Shown piece after piece: positions 8,397-17,667 of a stretch of DNA of 64,000 nucleotides. Each line of letters begins with the position of its first letter. The stretch's first letter is position 1. The DNA lies in contig NZ_BMSG01000035.1 of the NCBI RefSeq assembly GCF_014649035.1, positions 1 through 64,000 on the forward strand, in the 5' to 3' direction. Source of the stretch: Streptomyces sindenensis (GTDB lineage: Bacteria; Actinomycetota; Actinomycetes; Streptomycetales; Streptomycetaceae). The notes below the pieces were generated by a model. The model had not been told where the DNA came from. It saw only the letters and a program-made list of their open reading frames with translations, and searched no databases. The position numbers and the translations under genes were made by a program.

Positions 8397-9698
8397 TCAG
8401 CGCTTGATGAGCGCGGTGACCTCCTCGCGCGCCTCCTTCATCGCGTCCTTCGGCTTCTCCCTGCCGACGAGGACGGCCTGCACGTGCTTGGCCACGGCCT
8501 CGTCGATCTGCGTGCTCTGGGCGAACTGCCAGAAGGGACTGCCGGTCGCGGTCCTGGTGATCTTCTCGGTCCACTCCGTCGTGAAGGCGTCCTTGGCGAC
8601 CTCCGGCGCGGCCAGCCCCGCGGTGGTGGACGGAGGCAGCGCGCGTGCCGCGAAGTACTCGGAGGTGGTGGCCCGGTCGGTCGTGGTGTGCAGCGCGAAC
8701 TCGGTCGCCGCGTCCTGGCCCTTGCCCTTCACGATCGCGATCACCCCGCCCCACAGCAGTGCCTGCGGGGTGTCCCCGGCCTTCAGCACCGGCCGTTCCA
8801 CCGGCTGCATGGCGGCGGCCAGCGTCTTGTCCTTCGACTGGGCCGACGTCACGCCCTTGCCGATGATCGCGTCGTCGTAGAAGGCGGCCTTGCCCTGCCC
8901 GAACAGGGCGCGTGCGTCGAAGCGGTCCACGTCGGCGGCGATCAGCTTCGCGTCGTGCAGCTTCTTGTACCAGGCGACCGCATCGACCGAGGCGTCGTCG
9001 CCTATGGTCACCTTCCCGCCCTCGTACAGCGTGCAGCCGAAGGTCTGCATCCACGGGAAGATGTCCTTGAGCTGCGCGACCTTGGTGGCGGCGGCGTACG
9101 GCACGACGCCCTCGCCGAGCCCCTTCAGCTCCCGCAGCGCGTCCTCGAACTCCTCGATGGTGGCTGGGTGCTTCTCGATCCCGGCCTTCTTCAGCAGCTT
9201 GGAGTTGGCGATCACTCCGATCGACCCGATGTTCCACGGCAGCCCGTACTGCGTGCCGTCGTAGACACCGCTCTTGAGCGCCACGTCCGTGTAGCCGCCC
9301 CCGGCGGCCGCAGGTCCGACGTCGGCCAGTCTGCCCATCTGCGCGATCGCCGCGAGCCAGGCGATGTCGAGGTGCACCGCGCCCGTGGTCTCCCCGCCCC
9401 CCAGCTTGAGGGTGAGCTGGCTGAGGTATTCGTTGTACGGATAGGAGACCGCGCGGATGGACGACTTCTCGGCCTTCTCCCACGCCTTGATGATCTTCTC
9501 GATCGAGGGCTTGGCGGCCTCTTCGTTGAGCGACCAGGAGGTGAAGTCGAAGTTCTTCGACTTCGGGTCGCCGCCGCCTGCGTCGGTGCCGGCGCCGGAC
9601 GGCGCACACGCGCCGAGCACACCCGCGCTCGCTACGCCGAGCGCGCCGATGCCGAACATGCGCAGCGCGCCGCGCCGGCTGATGCCAGAGGTGGTCAT
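8397..9698 (-). CDS. sugar ABC transporter substrate-binding lipoprotein
   Basis: A 433-residue family 1 extracellular solute-binding protein. The signal peptide has a twin-arginine motif (SRRG, residues 7-10) and a lipobox LGAC with Cys31 as the lipidated residue, so it is probably exported folded and anchored outside the membrane. The mature part has the usual two-lobe motifs (YGLPWNIGSIGVIANSKLL). It is the last gene of the three-gene importer transcript starting at 11618; having the binding protein last is less common. No ATPase gene is present, as usual in Streptomyces, where the shared MsiK serves many sugar importers. The sugar is unknown. Confidence 0.9.
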   Translation of the reverse strand: MTTSGISRRGALRMFGIGALGVASAGVLGACAPSGAGTDAGGGDPKSKNFDFTSWSLNEEAAKPSIEKIIKAWEKAEKSSIRAVSYPYNEYLSQLTLKLGGGETTGAVHLDIAWLAAIAQMGRLADVGPAAAGGGYTDVALKSGVYDGTQYGLPWNIGSIGVIANSKLLKKAGIEKHPATIEEFEDALRELKGLGEGVVPYAAATKVAQLKDIFPWMQTFGCTLYEGGKVTIGDDASVDAVAWYKKLHDAKLIAADVDRFDARALFGQGKAAFYDDAIIGKGVTSAQSKDKTLAAAMQPVERPVLKAGDTPQALLWGGVIAIVKGKGQDAATEFALHTTTDRATTSEYFAARALPPSTTAGLAAPEVAKDAFTTEWTEKITRTATGSPFWQFAQSTQIDEAVAKHVQAVLVGREKPKDAMKEAREEVTALIKR

Positions 9699-9765
9699 GG
9701 TCTCTCCATGGGGCAGTGGACGGGAGGGGAAGCGGATGGGGGCGGGGCGGGCCGGCCCCGCCGGT

Positions 9766-10692
9766 TCAGCTCTTGACCGAACCGGCGGTCATGCCGCCGA
9801 CGAGGTAGCGCTGAAGGGACATGAAGGCGACGATCACCGGGACCGACACCACGAGCGAGGCCGCCATCAGCTGGGGCCAGGCCGTCTGGAACTCGCCGAT
9901 GTAGGTGGAGACGAGCCCGGGAGGCAGCGTCTGCTTCTCCTTGTCGGCCAGGGTCAGCGCGAAGATGAAGTCGTTCCAGCCGCGTACGAAGGCGAAGAGC
10001 CCGGCGGCGATCATGCCCGGAGCGGCCAGCGGCGCCACGATCGAGTGCAGCGTCCGCCACCGGGACGCGCCGTCGATGCTCGCGGCCTCCAGCAGGGCGT
10101 CCGGCACGGTGTCGAAGATCCCCTTCAGCATCCAGACGCACAACGGCATCGTGAACGTGGTGAAGGAGAGCACCAGCGCCGTGTACGTGTTGAGCATGCC
10201 GAAGCTGGAGAAGACGGCGTACAGCGTCACCAGCAGAAGGGCCTGGGGGAACATCTGGGAGGCCAGCACCATGTGCATCAGCGACTTCCGCCCCCGGTAG
10301 CGGAACTTGGAGAACGAGTAGCCCATGTACGTGGCCACGACCACGCTCAGCACGGCGGTGATCGAGGCCACGATCAGCGAGTTGACCAGGTAGGAGATCA
10401 GCTGGTCGTTCTCGGCCAGGGCCGTGAAGTTGCCGAGGGTGAGGTCGGTCGGGATCAGCTTTGGCGGGAACTGGAAGGTCGCGTCGGGTGTGCTCAGCGC
10501 GGTGGCGAGCAGCCAGTAGACCGGCAGCAGACCGAAGGCGCCGATGGCGACGACCGCGCTCCACGCGGCGACCCGCGACCGCAGCAGGTCCTTGCGGACC
10601 CGGCGCCGGGGGGCGGGGCCGGGCCGCTTCGCGACCGGCCGCGGCCGGTCGGTGACGGGCAGGGGGGCGGGGGTGGTGGACGTGGTGCTCAT
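9766..10692 (-). CDS. sugar ABC transporter permease, MalG type
   Basis: A 308-residue inner-membrane permease with six predicted transmembrane segments after a basic N-terminal tail. The EAA loop that contacts the ATPase is visible as DALLEAASIDGASRWRTL (about residues 190-207). Its ATG shares one base with the stop codon of the upstream permease gene (TGATG), so the two are translationally coupled. It is followed after 67 bp by the binding-protein gene. It forms the membrane pore together with the MalF-type partner. Confidence 0.92.
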   Translation of the reverse strand: MSTTSTTPAPLPVTDRPRPVAKRPGPAPRRRVRKDLLRSRVAAWSAVVAIGAFGLLPVYWLLATALSTPDATFQFPPKLIPTDLTLGNFTALAENDQLISYLVNSLIVASITAVLSVVVATYMGYSFSKFRYRGRKSLMHMVLASQMFPQALLLVTLYAVFSSFGMLNTYTALVLSFTTFTMPLCVWMLKGIFDTVPDALLEAASIDGASRWRTLHSIVAPLAAPGMIAAGLFAFVRGWNDFIFALTLADKEKQTLPPGLVSTYIGEFQTAWPQLMAASLVVSVPVIVAFMSLQRYLVGGMTAGSVKS

Positions 10693-11618
10693 CAGGCGTC
10701 GCCCTTCCGCTCGGTGATCCTGAGGTAGACGACGACGAGAAGGAGCAGGAGCACCATCCACAGCCCGCCGAGCGCGGTGGCCCGGCCGATGTCGAAACCG
10801 CTGAACGCGGTCTGGTAGACGGCGGTCGCGAACGTCTCCGTGGTGCCGGCGGGGCCGCCGCCGGTGAGCACGTAGATGGTGTCGAAGTGCTGGAAGTTCC
10901 AGATGAACTCCAGCAGGAGCACGATCGAGGCGACCCCCCGGACCTGCGGCCAGGTGACGGCGAAGAAGCGCCGGACGGCGCCCGCCCCGTCCATGGAGGC
11001 CGCTTCGTGCAGTTCCCTGGGCACGGTCTGCAGACCGGCCAGGAGCATCACCATCATCCAGGGGAAGCTGGCCCAGGTCTTGGTGACGATGACCGCGAGC
11101 ATCGCGGTGCCGGGCCGGCCGAGCCAGGCCACCGACTCCTCGATGATCCCGGCCTGGACGAGGACGCCGTTGAGCACGCCGTAGTTCGCGTTGAAGATCC
11201 ACATCCAGAGGAAGGAGACGACCACGCCCGGGATCACCCAGGGGAACAGGAACACCCCGCGCAGGAATCCGCTGCCCTTGATGCCGGTGTTGAGTGCGAG
11301 CGCGAGTGCGAAGCCGATGGCGAACGGGGCGAGCGTCGCGCCGACGGTGAAGAGCAGCGTCTGCTCGAGAATGGTGAACAGGTCGCCGTTCAGCCAGTAC
11401 GCGAAGTTGTCCAGGCCGACGAACTCCCGGCCCGGGAGGCGCAGGTCCTGCCGGAAGAAGCCGGTGATCAGGGCGGACAGCAGCGGATAGAAGATGATCG
11501 CCGCGAAGAGGGCGATTCCCGGAGCGGTGAGCAGCAGGGCGAACGCACCGTCGGACAGTCGCGCTCCTGTACGCCCGCGGGGCGGAGGAGCCTTCTGGGG
11601 AGGTGCGGCCGTACTCAT
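10692..11618 (-). CDS. sugar ABC transporter permease, MalF type
   Basis: A 308-residue permease with six hydrophobic segments and an EAA loop (LHEAASMDGAGAVRRFF). It is the first gene of the importer operon 11618-8397. Its promoter region (11619-11963) is shared with the divergent FAD-oxidoreductase gene and holds two copies of the candidate IclR operator. ATG 11618 follows GAGAGGAC. With the downstream permease, the lipoprotein and an ATPase encoded elsewhere it should form a CUT1-type importer for an oligosaccharide. Confidence 0.92.
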   Translation of the reverse strand: MSTAAPPQKAPPPRGRTGARLSDGAFALLLTAPGIALFAAIIFYPLLSALITGFFRQDLRLPGREFVGLDNFAYWLNGDLFTILEQTLLFTVGATLAPFAIGFALALALNTGIKGSGFLRGVFLFPWVIPGVVVSFLWMWIFNANYGVLNGVLVQAGIIEESVAWLGRPGTAMLAVIVTKTWASFPWMMVMLLAGLQTVPRELHEAASMDGAGAVRRFFAVTWPQVRGVASIVLLLEFIWNFQHFDTIYVLTGGGPAGTTETFATAVYQTAFSGFDIGRATALGGLWMVLLLLLVVVYLRITERKGDA

Positions 11619-11715
11619 GGGTCTGTCCTCTCGAACGGTGGCGGGAGCGCCGGGGCCCTGTGCGTGAACGCCGTCCCAGCTTCACTGAACTCAAGTTGCA
11701 ACATGCGGGATCGTT

Positions 11716-11730
11716 CTCCATATAGTGCGA
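11716..11730 (-). promoter_or_regulatory. candidate IclR operator, copy 1
   Basis: On the minus strand this reads TCGCA-CTATA-TGGAG, matching the set consensus WTGCA-N5-TGSAW at all but the second and last positions. It lies about 100 bp before the importer operon start. Confidence 0.6.
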
Positions 11731-11880
11731 CGGAGTCAACCCTTTGGGGCGATTGGTCACCGGTTCCGTGTGACCTCGGCGGACCGGTCTGATCTGTGGT
11801 CAGGGCGCCCGTCCGTGCGCGGCGGCCCGGTCGGCTGCCGCAACCGGAACTTACAGCCAATCCCACTCACTGAACAGTGG

Positions 11881-11895
11881 TTGCACAATATGGAT
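11881..11895 (+). promoter_or_regulatory. candidate IclR operator, copy 2
   Basis: TTGCA-CAATA-TGGAT. It is 69 bp before the GTG start of the FAD-oxidoreductase gene and shares spacing and sequence with sites at 11716, 15147 and 17668. Confidence 0.65.
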
Positions 11896-11963
11896 GTGAT
11901 GTACGTTCGAAGTCTCCGCCGCGGCGGGGGAGTACCCGAGCTTCACACCAAGGAGGCCGCATC

Positions 11964-14261
11964 GTGCGGGAAGAAGAGGGCCACTACGACATCGCCGTGA
12001 TCGGCGGTGGACTGGCCGGAACCTGCGCGGCCATCGCCGCGGCCCGGCTCGGCCGGCGCGTCGCCCTGGTCAACAACCGGCCCGTCCTCGGCGGCAACGC
12101 CAGCAGCGAGATACGCGTCTGGGTCTGCGGCGCCACCGCACACGGCGTGCACCGCTGGGCCCGCGAGACGGGGATCATGGGCGAGCTGTACACCGAGAAC
12201 CAGTACCGCAACCCCGAGGGCAACCCGTACTACTGGGACCAGGTCGTCCTCGACGCCGTCCGTGCCGAACCGAACATCGACCTCTTCCTCAACACCGACG
12301 TGCGCGAGGCCGAGGCGAGCGGCCCCGCCGGCCGCCGCGAGGTGCACTCCTGCACCGGCTGGATGATGGGCTCGGAGCGCCGCATCACCTTCCACGCGCG
12401 CCAGTTCCTCGACTGCACCGGAGACGGTCTGCTCGGCCATCTCGTCGGCGCCCGCTACCGGACGGGCCGGGAGGGGCGGCCGGAGTTCGACGAGCCCTGG
12501 GCGCCGCCGGAGGCGGACGAGGCGCTCCTCGGCTCCACGATCCTCTTCCACACCAAGGACCTGGGCCGGCCGGTGAAGTTCGTGCCGCCCGCCCACGCCA
12601 AGGACCTCTCCAGCACGCCCATCCTGCGCAACCGCGTCCTGCGCACCGGGGACAACGGCTGCGACTACTGGTGGATCGAGTGGGGCGGCGAGCTCGACAC
12701 CGTCCACGACAACGAGCGCATCCGCGACGAACTCCAGTCCGTGATCATGGGAATCTGGGACCACATCAAGAACTCCGGCCGGTTCCCGGACGCGGCCAAC
12801 CTCACCCTGGAGTGGGTCGGCAGCCTCCCCGGCAAGCGGGAGTACCGGCGCTTCCTCGGTGACCACGTCCTCACCCAGCAGGACATCCTCCAGCAGCGCC
12901 GGTTCGAGGACCGGGTGGCCTTCGGCGGCTGGTCCGTCGACCTCCACCCCGTCCAGGGCATGTACGCCGACGAGCCCGGCGCACGCCAGCGGTACGCGGA
13001 CGGCATCTTCCACATCCCGCTGCGCTCCCTGTACTCGGCGAACGTGACGAACCTGCACTTCGCCGGGCGCAACATCTCCGCCACCCACATCGCCTTCGGG
13101 GCCACCCGGGTCATGGCCACCTGCGCGACGCTCGGTGAGGCCGCGGGCACCGCCGCGGCCCTGTGCGTCGCCGAGGGCCTCACCCCGAGGCAACTGGCCA
13201 CCGAACGGCCGGACCTGGTGCACCGGACGCTGCTGCGCCAGGACGCCTCCGTGATCGGCCTCGCCGACGAGGACCCCGCCAACCTGGCGCGCACGGCCCG
13301 GGTCAGCGCCTCCTCCAGCCTGACCCGGCTGGCCGCCGAGCCGACGGCGGCCGCACCCGGAACCCCGTACCCCCTCACCCGTGACCTCGCCCTCCTGCTG
13401 CCCGTCGACCCCGCCCTGGACACGGTCGACCTCCTCGTCCACGGCGCCCCGGACGGCGCGTCCCGGGAACTCACCGTCGAGCTGTGGGGGACCGGCCGCG
13501 CCGAGAACGCCGTACCGGCCGACCACCTCCTCACCACCGCGGTCACGGTCCCGCCCGGCGGCCCCCACTGGGTCACGGCCCGTCTCGGCCACCGTCCCGA
13601 GACCTCCGGCAACGTGATCCTCCTCGTCCGGGCCTGCGCCGGCACGGCCCTGACCCTGCTGCCCGAGCGCACCGACGGCGTCCTGGCGCTGCGCCGGAAG
13701 GCCGAGGGGGACGCGGCGGTCGACCACGACATCCCGGAGGAGGACGGTCAGCCGGTCCTGGAATGGCAGGCCCGCGGCCTGCGGCGGCAGACCTTCGCCT
13801 TCCGGGCCGCACCCGACACCGCGGCATTCGGCCCCGCCCGGGCCGTGGGCGGGTACCAACGCCCCTACGGCGGGCCGCACATGTGGTCCTCCGGGCCGGC
13901 CGGCGAAGCGGAGTGGCTCCGGCTCGACTGGGACGACGAGCAGGACGTCACCGAGGTCCGCCTGGTGTTCGACGACGACGTGGACGAGTACCTCAACAAC
14001 CTGCACCGTCACCGCACCCCGTACGAGGTCATGCCGGAGCTGGTGCGGGACTACCGCCTTCAGGCGTGCGACGCCGCCGGTGACTGGCACACGCTGCTGA
14101 GGGTGACGGAGAACCGGCGCCGCCACCGGGTGCACCCGGTGCGGACCGCGGACGGCGGCCCCGTACGCACCTCCGCGCTGCGGCTCGTGGTCGACGCGAC
14201 GCACGGGGCACGGCACGCGCACGTGGTCGCCTTCAAGGCGTACGGCGGCCGGACGGACTGA
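11964..14261 (+). CDS. FAD-dependent oxidoreductase with C-terminal beta-sandwich domain
   Basis: A 765-residue protein of the FAD_oxidored type seen in carbohydrate-utilisation loci. The dinucleotide fold is at the N-terminus (DIAVIGGGLAGTCAAIAAARLG), followed by the family motif LGGNASSE and, near residue 360, FAGRNISATHIAFGATRVM. The last 170 residues (from about GGYQRPYGGPHMWSS) resemble a discoidin-like carbohydrate-binding sandwich. There is no signal peptide. GTG 11964 is chosen because AAGGAGG lies upstream; the open frame extends 29 codons further but over the operator. The substrate is unknown; it is probably part of catabolism of the imported sugar. Confidence 0.82.
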   Translation: MREEEGHYDIAVIGGGLAGTCAAIAAARLGRRVALVNNRPVLGGNASSEIRVWVCGATAHGVHRWARETGIMGELYTENQYRNPEGNPYYWDQVVLDAVRAEPNIDLFLNTDVREAEASGPAGRREVHSCTGWMMGSERRITFHARQFLDCTGDGLLGHLVGARYRTGREGRPEFDEPWAPPEADEALLGSTILFHTKDLGRPVKFVPPAHAKDLSSTPILRNRVLRTGDNGCDYWWIEWGGELDTVHDNERIRDELQSVIMGIWDHIKNSGRFPDAANLTLEWVGSLPGKREYRRFLGDHVLTQQDILQQRRFEDRVAFGGWSVDLHPVQGMYADEPGARQRYADGIFHIPLRSLYSANVTNLHFAGRNISATHIAFGATRVMATCATLGEAAGTAAALCVAEGLTPRQLATERPDLVHRTLLRQDASVIGLADEDPANLARTARVSASSSLTRLAAEPTAAAPGTPYPLTRDLALLLPVDPALDTVDLLVHGAPDGASRELTVELWGTGRAENAVPADHLLTTAVTVPPGGPHWVTARLGHRPETSGNVILLVRACAGTALTLLPERTDGVLALRRKAEGDAAVDHDIPEEDGQPVLEWQARGLRRQTFAFRAAPDTAAFGPARAVGGYQRPYGGPHMWSSGPAGEAEWLRLDWDDEQDVTEVRLVFDDDVDEYLNNLHRHRTPYEVMPELVRDYRLQACDAAGDWHTLLRVTENRRRHRVHPVRTADGGPVRTSALRLVVDATHGARHAHVVAFKAYGGRTD

Positions 14262-14282
14262 CCGCACGGTCCGCCCGACGAC

Positions 14283-14322
14283 GAAGGGCCGGTGGGAACC
14301 GAGCGGTCCCCACCGGCCCTTC
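14283..14322. terminator. hairpin between converging genes
   Basis: Perfect 14-bp stem (14283-14296 with 14309-14322; 12-base loop) between the converging FAD-oxidoreductase and iclR-type genes. Confidence 0.8.
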
Positions 14323-14333
14323 GCCGCGGCCGC

Positions 14334-15122
14334 TCAGAGCGCGCCGAGCGCCTGACTGATGGCGTCGGCGGCCTCGATGACCTCGCGCACGAGGGCCAGG
14401 CGTTCCTCCTCGGCGTCGGAGCGCTCGCCGAGCAGCGAGGTCGGGCCCCAGAGCGAGATGGCCGCGACGATGTCCCCCGAGGCGTCGCGGACGGGTGCGG
14501 CCAGCGACGCGCGGCCGAGCGCCCGCTCCTCCGCCTCGACGGCGTACCCGGTGCGCCGCACGGTGTCGATCTCCTCGTCGAGGAGGTCGTGGCTGGTGGT
14601 CGTGTACTCGGTGTGCGCCGCGAGAGGGTCCCCCAGGAGCTTGCGGCGTTGCTCGGGGGTGAGAGCGGTCAGCAGACACTTGCCGATGCTCGTGGCGTGC
14701 AGCGGGGCGGTGTGGCCGCCCTGGGTGTACGACTTGGGGGCGCGCGTGCCCTCGAAGTTGCACAGGAACATCAGCTCGCCGTCCCGGCGTACGGCCACGT
14801 TGGCCCCCAGCCCGGTGCGGGTGGCGAGGTCCTGGAGCACCATCCGCGCGGCCCGGTGCACGGGGTGGCGGTTGGTGGCGGTGGCGGCCAGCGGGAGGAT
14901 GCCGAGGCTGAGGCGGTAGAGGTTGCTGACCGGATCGCGTTCGACCATGTCGAGGCGTTCCAGGGTGGACAGCAGACGTGAGGTGGTCGAGGAGCCCAGG
15001 CCGGTGAGCTCGGCGACGTCGGAGACGCGTAGCTCGGGCCGGCCGGAGTCGAGTGCGCGCAGTACGGAGACCGCTCGTTCGACGCTCTGGTTCGTTCCCG
15101 CGTCGGTAGCCCGGCCAGCCAT
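14334..15122 (-). CDS. IclR-family transcriptional regulator
   Basis: A 262-residue regulator. It has an N-terminal winged helix (VSDVAELTGLGSSTTSRLLSTLERLDMVERD, about residues 38-68) and a C-terminal IclR effector domain (e.g. ATSIGKCLLTALTPEQRRKL). The gene is last in line after the lyase-like and esterase genes but has its own operator-like repeats 15 bp upstream (15137-15161), suggesting autoregulation. The same motif occurs before the importer, oxidoreductase and lyase-like genes, so this protein is the probable local regulator. The effector is unknown. Confidence 0.9.
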   Translation of the reverse strand: MAGRATDAGTNQSVERAVSVLRALDSGRPELRVSDVAELTGLGSSTTSRLLSTLERLDMVERDPVSNLYRLSLGILPLAATATNRHPVHRAARMVLQDLATRTGLGANVAVRRDGELMFLCNFEGTRAPKSYTQGGHTAPLHATSIGKCLLTALTPEQRRKLLGDPLAAHTEYTTTSHDLLDEEIDTVRRTGYAVEAEERALGRASLAAPVRDASGDIVAAISLWGPTSLLGERSDAEEERLALVREVIEAADAISQALGAL

Positions 15123-15136
15123 GGTCCCCCTCTTCC

Positions 15137-15161
15137 TGCAATTCTATTGCACTATCTGCAT
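15137..15161 (+). promoter_or_regulatory. candidate IclR operator, copy 3 (autoregulation)
   Basis: Two overlapping inverted repeats: TGCAAT-TCT-ATTGCA (15137-15151) and TTGCA-CTATC-TGCAT (15147-15161). The second is a full match to the set consensus WTGCA-N5-TGCAW. It lies directly upstream of the iclR-type start codon at 15122. Confidence 0.7.
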
Positions 15162-15181
15162 CAGCTTAGCGTGTGCACCGG

Positions 15182-16216
15182 TCACCCGTACTCCGAATCA
15201 GCCCGAGCCTGGTGCCCCGGGGCCGCTTCCGTCAGAAAGCGGCGCTGCGACTCCTCCAGGGCCGCCGTCTCGTCCGGTTCCCCCGGGTGGTCGAAATGGC
15301 CCGCCCGGAGCACGAACAGCTCGCGAGGTCCCGCCAGTGCTCCGTACACGGCGAACTGCCCGGGCGGGGGGACCGAGGGATCGAAGAGGGCGGCGCCCAC
15401 ATGGACGGGGACGCGGATGTGGCGTGCCGCCGTCGCCGCGTCGAAGTACGCCAGCACGTCCAGCACCGACGGGTCGTCCGCGTGCCGCCGGCGTACTGAT
15501 TCCCCGCTGCCCGTGCACGGCAGGGTCACGCGGAGCGGATGGTTGCCGAAGGTCGGCACGGTGAGTCCGGCGGCCCGGAAACGGTCGTCCCAGGGAAGCG
15601 CCAGCGCCCCGATGCCGCCGCCGAAACTCGTGCCGAGAAAGGTCAGGTTGCCCGCGGTCTCCGGCACCAGCCGTCCCAGTGCCGTGGCCGCACACCAGAC
15701 GTCCGCCACGCACCCGCCGAGGAGCGCGGAGTCCCGCGACTCGATGCCGTGCAGGACGTGCCCGGCCGACTCGGCCGGGACTCCGGGCAGCAGGCTCCGC
15801 GTTCCGAGCCCGCGCAGGCAGGGCCAGATGGTCGCGGTCCCCGGCGGGCACTGCCAGGGGTCCGGCGCGGCCCGGCCCCCGTATCCGTGGGCCGCCACAC
15901 AGCCGCGCGTGACGGGGCCGTCGGCGGGGACGGTCAGCCAGCCGCCGATCCGGACCCCGTCGGCGGACGTGTAGGAGACGTCGGCCACCCGCACGTCGGC
16001 CAGGGTGGTCCAGGGCCCCTCGATCCGGGGCGCCGGGTCGACGGAGAGCGCCCGGGCGTAGCGGTCCCGCCAGAAGCCGGCGAAGTCGTCGGGCTCCGGC
16101 GGGGCCCCGATGGAGAGCAGGCGCGGCAGGTCGTAGCCGTGGGTGGGGTCGAAGGGGAAGCCGTGGCGGAGGGGGCCGGGGGTGCTGTCCTGCGGCAGGG
16201 GTGGACGGGGGGACAC
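15182..16216 (-). CDS. acetyl xylan esterase (CE7-like) family hydrolase
   Basis: A 344-residue alpha/beta hydrolase related to CE7 acetyl xylan esterase/cephalosporin C deacetylase, which removes acetyl groups from sugars. The N-terminal DDFAGFWRDRYARAL segment is typical. AHGYGGR is the oxyanion-hole region, GTSFGGG carries the likely nucleophile Ser (the usual CE7 form is GxSQGG) and AGHFDHPGEPDE the likely His. There is no signal peptide, so it probably acts on imported oligosaccharides. The GTG start has GAGGAGAG upstream. It lies between the lyase-like gene (57 bp gap) and iclR on the same strand. Confidence 0.8.
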   Translation of the reverse strand: MSPRPPLPQDSTPGPLRHGFPFDPTHGYDLPRLLSIGAPPEPDDFAGFWRDRYARALSVDPAPRIEGPWTTLADVRVADVSYTSADGVRIGGWLTVPADGPVTRGCVAAHGYGGRAAPDPWQCPPGTATIWPCLRGLGTRSLLPGVPAESAGHVLHGIESRDSALLGGCVADVWCAATALGRLVPETAGNLTFLGTSFGGGIGALALPWDDRFRAAGLTVPTFGNHPLRVTLPCTGSGESVRRRHADDPSVLDVLAYFDAATAARHIRVPVHVGAALFDPSVPPPGQFAVYGALAGPRELFVLRAGHFDHPGEPDETAALEESQRRFLTEAAPGHQARADSEYG

Positions 16217-16273
16217 GTTCTCTCCTCGCGGGTGGTGAGGTGGTGAGGTGGTGGGCCGGCTGCGGTGGCTGTG

Positions 16274-17572
16274 TCAGCGGCGCGCGTAGTGCAGGCGGCG
16301 GTTCTTGGTGTCCGGGAGGTAGAGGATGTCGTTCCCGTCGCTGTCGCGGCGTACGGCCAGCCGGTCGGTGCTCACTTCGGGGACGGCGGAGACGGAGGTC
16401 CAGGAGCCGTCCTTCTCGGTGGCGGCGAAGACGCGCTCGGTCCCGGAGCTCTTCACGTAGTAGACGCGCTTGGCGTCGGTCTCGTCCCAGGTGATGCCGA
16501 GCGCGGCGCTGGTCTGCCCCTCGGTGTAGACGCTCTGGCGCCGCCAGCCGCCGGCGCTCGGATACGCGTAGAGGACATGGAAGTTCGCGCCGCTCGCGGC
16601 GGAGCGGTAGCGGTAGGCCACCTTGGGCGTGGAGCCGTCCAGGGTGAGTTTGGCGCTCTGCACGGCTGCCGCGGTGTAGCCGGTGTTGTCGGAACTCCAC
16701 TCCTCGCCGCTGGTGAAGTCCTGGATGACGTCGGCGGTGTCCGGAGTGGTCGGCACGGTGAGGGGAGCGCCGGAACTGTCCGTGAAACGGCCGGAGTCCG
16801 GGTCGAGGCGGAGGTAGGAGAGCTTGTGGCGGAATGCGGACGACGGTGCCTTGGACCATTCGTAGAGGATGTGGATGTTTCCGGCGGCGTCCACCGCCAG
16901 GTCGTCCGGGTAGACGGACCGGTACTGCGCCGACGCGAAGGTCGCGACGACGCCCCACTCGGCGGCCGCGTTGTCCCAGCGGTAGAGCTTGCCGGGGCGG
17001 CGGTCGCTGCCGTTGCCGATGCGGGCGGCGAGATAGAGGTCGCCGTTGGGTGCGGTGGTCAGGACCGGATAGGTGACGCCCTGGCCCTGGTCGGGCATGT
17101 CGGCGGAGTGATCCGTGACGGGGCCGGTCGTCGCGTCGGTGCGGAAGTAGCGCCAGGTGTCACCGTGCATCGAGGTGAACACATGCAGCCGTCCGCTGCC
17201 GTCCCGTGCGACGGAGGGCTGGTTGTGCCCGTTGTCGTCGGGGAACTCCGCCTGCCGCCCGTCCTTCGTGAGCAGCGGCAGACGGCTCCACACCCCGTCG
17301 GGATCGCGGCGTGCGATTGCCGGGCGGTGCGTGGCCGCGGTGGGGCCGGGTTCGTTGAACGCGAAGTAGGTGTACTGGCCCCGGCCCTTGTAGGTGGCGG
17401 CGGGAGTCCACCAGGCCGCCTGGTTGGACTCGTCCATGGCGTAGGGGACCTGCTCGACGGAAGCGGGGAGAGCGGCGGCTGCGCCGGCCGGAGAGGCGGC
17501 CGGGAGCAGGGCGAGGAGGGCCGTCAGGACGGCGGCCGGGGCCAGGAAGGCGCGGGACGGGGCACGGCGCAC
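16274..17572 (-). CDS. secreted BNR_4-type protein, candidate polysaccharide lyase
   Basis: A 432-residue protein with a Sec-type signal peptide (basic MRRAPSR, hydrophobic core, Ala-rich cleavage region near residue 32). The rest reads as a beta-propeller of BNR_4 type, with repeated D-G/N-x-L-Y/H strands such as GHNQPSVARDGSGRLHVFTSMH and DDLAVDAAGNIHILYEW. This fold includes the PL24/PL25 ulvan lyases, and the two histidines in the first block sit where such enzymes have catalytic His; that placement is from memory, not an alignment. A 15-bp operator match lies 96 bp upstream. It probably cuts or binds an extracellular polysaccharide whose products the importer takes up. Confidence 0.72.
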   Translation of the reverse strand: MRRAPSRAFLAPAAVLTALLALLPAASPAGAAAALPASVEQVPYAMDESNQAAWWTPAATYKGRGQYTYFAFNEPGPTAATHRPAIARRDPDGVWSRLPLLTKDGRQAEFPDDNGHNQPSVARDGSGRLHVFTSMHGDTWRYFRTDATTGPVTDHSADMPDQGQGVTYPVLTTAPNGDLYLAARIGNGSDRRPGKLYRWDNAAAEWGVVATFASAQYRSVYPDDLAVDAAGNIHILYEWSKAPSSAFRHKLSYLRLDPDSGRFTDSSGAPLTVPTTPDTADVIQDFTSGEEWSSDNTGYTAAAVQSAKLTLDGSTPKVAYRYRSAASGANFHVLYAYPSAGGWRRQSVYTEGQTSAALGITWDETDAKRVYYVKSSGTERVFAATEKDGSWTSVSAVPEVSTDRLAVRRDSDGNDILYLPDTKNRRLHYARR

Positions 17573-17667
17573 GGTGACTCCTTGGTGGGGGCGGGCGGAT
17601 GAGGCATCAGGCGCTGGAGGAGGTGACCGGCGGGAATGTACCGCAGATCCCAGTGGGTGAATAGAAC

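Larger units (their letters stand above)
11619..11963. promoter_or_regulatory. divergent promoter region of the carbohydrate locus
   Basis: 345 bp between the importer operon and the FAD-oxidoreductase gene, with no credible gene. It is less GC-rich in places. It contains the two operator-like sites annotated separately (11716-11730 and 11881-11895) and a partial further one, TTGCAACATGC, near 11696. Confidence 0.75.

Noticed and set aside
11943..14267. A minus-strand open frame antisense to the FAD-oxidoreductase gene
   Set aside because: Gly/Val/Asp-rich with no motif; the plus-strand gene has SD, FAD fold and family signatures.
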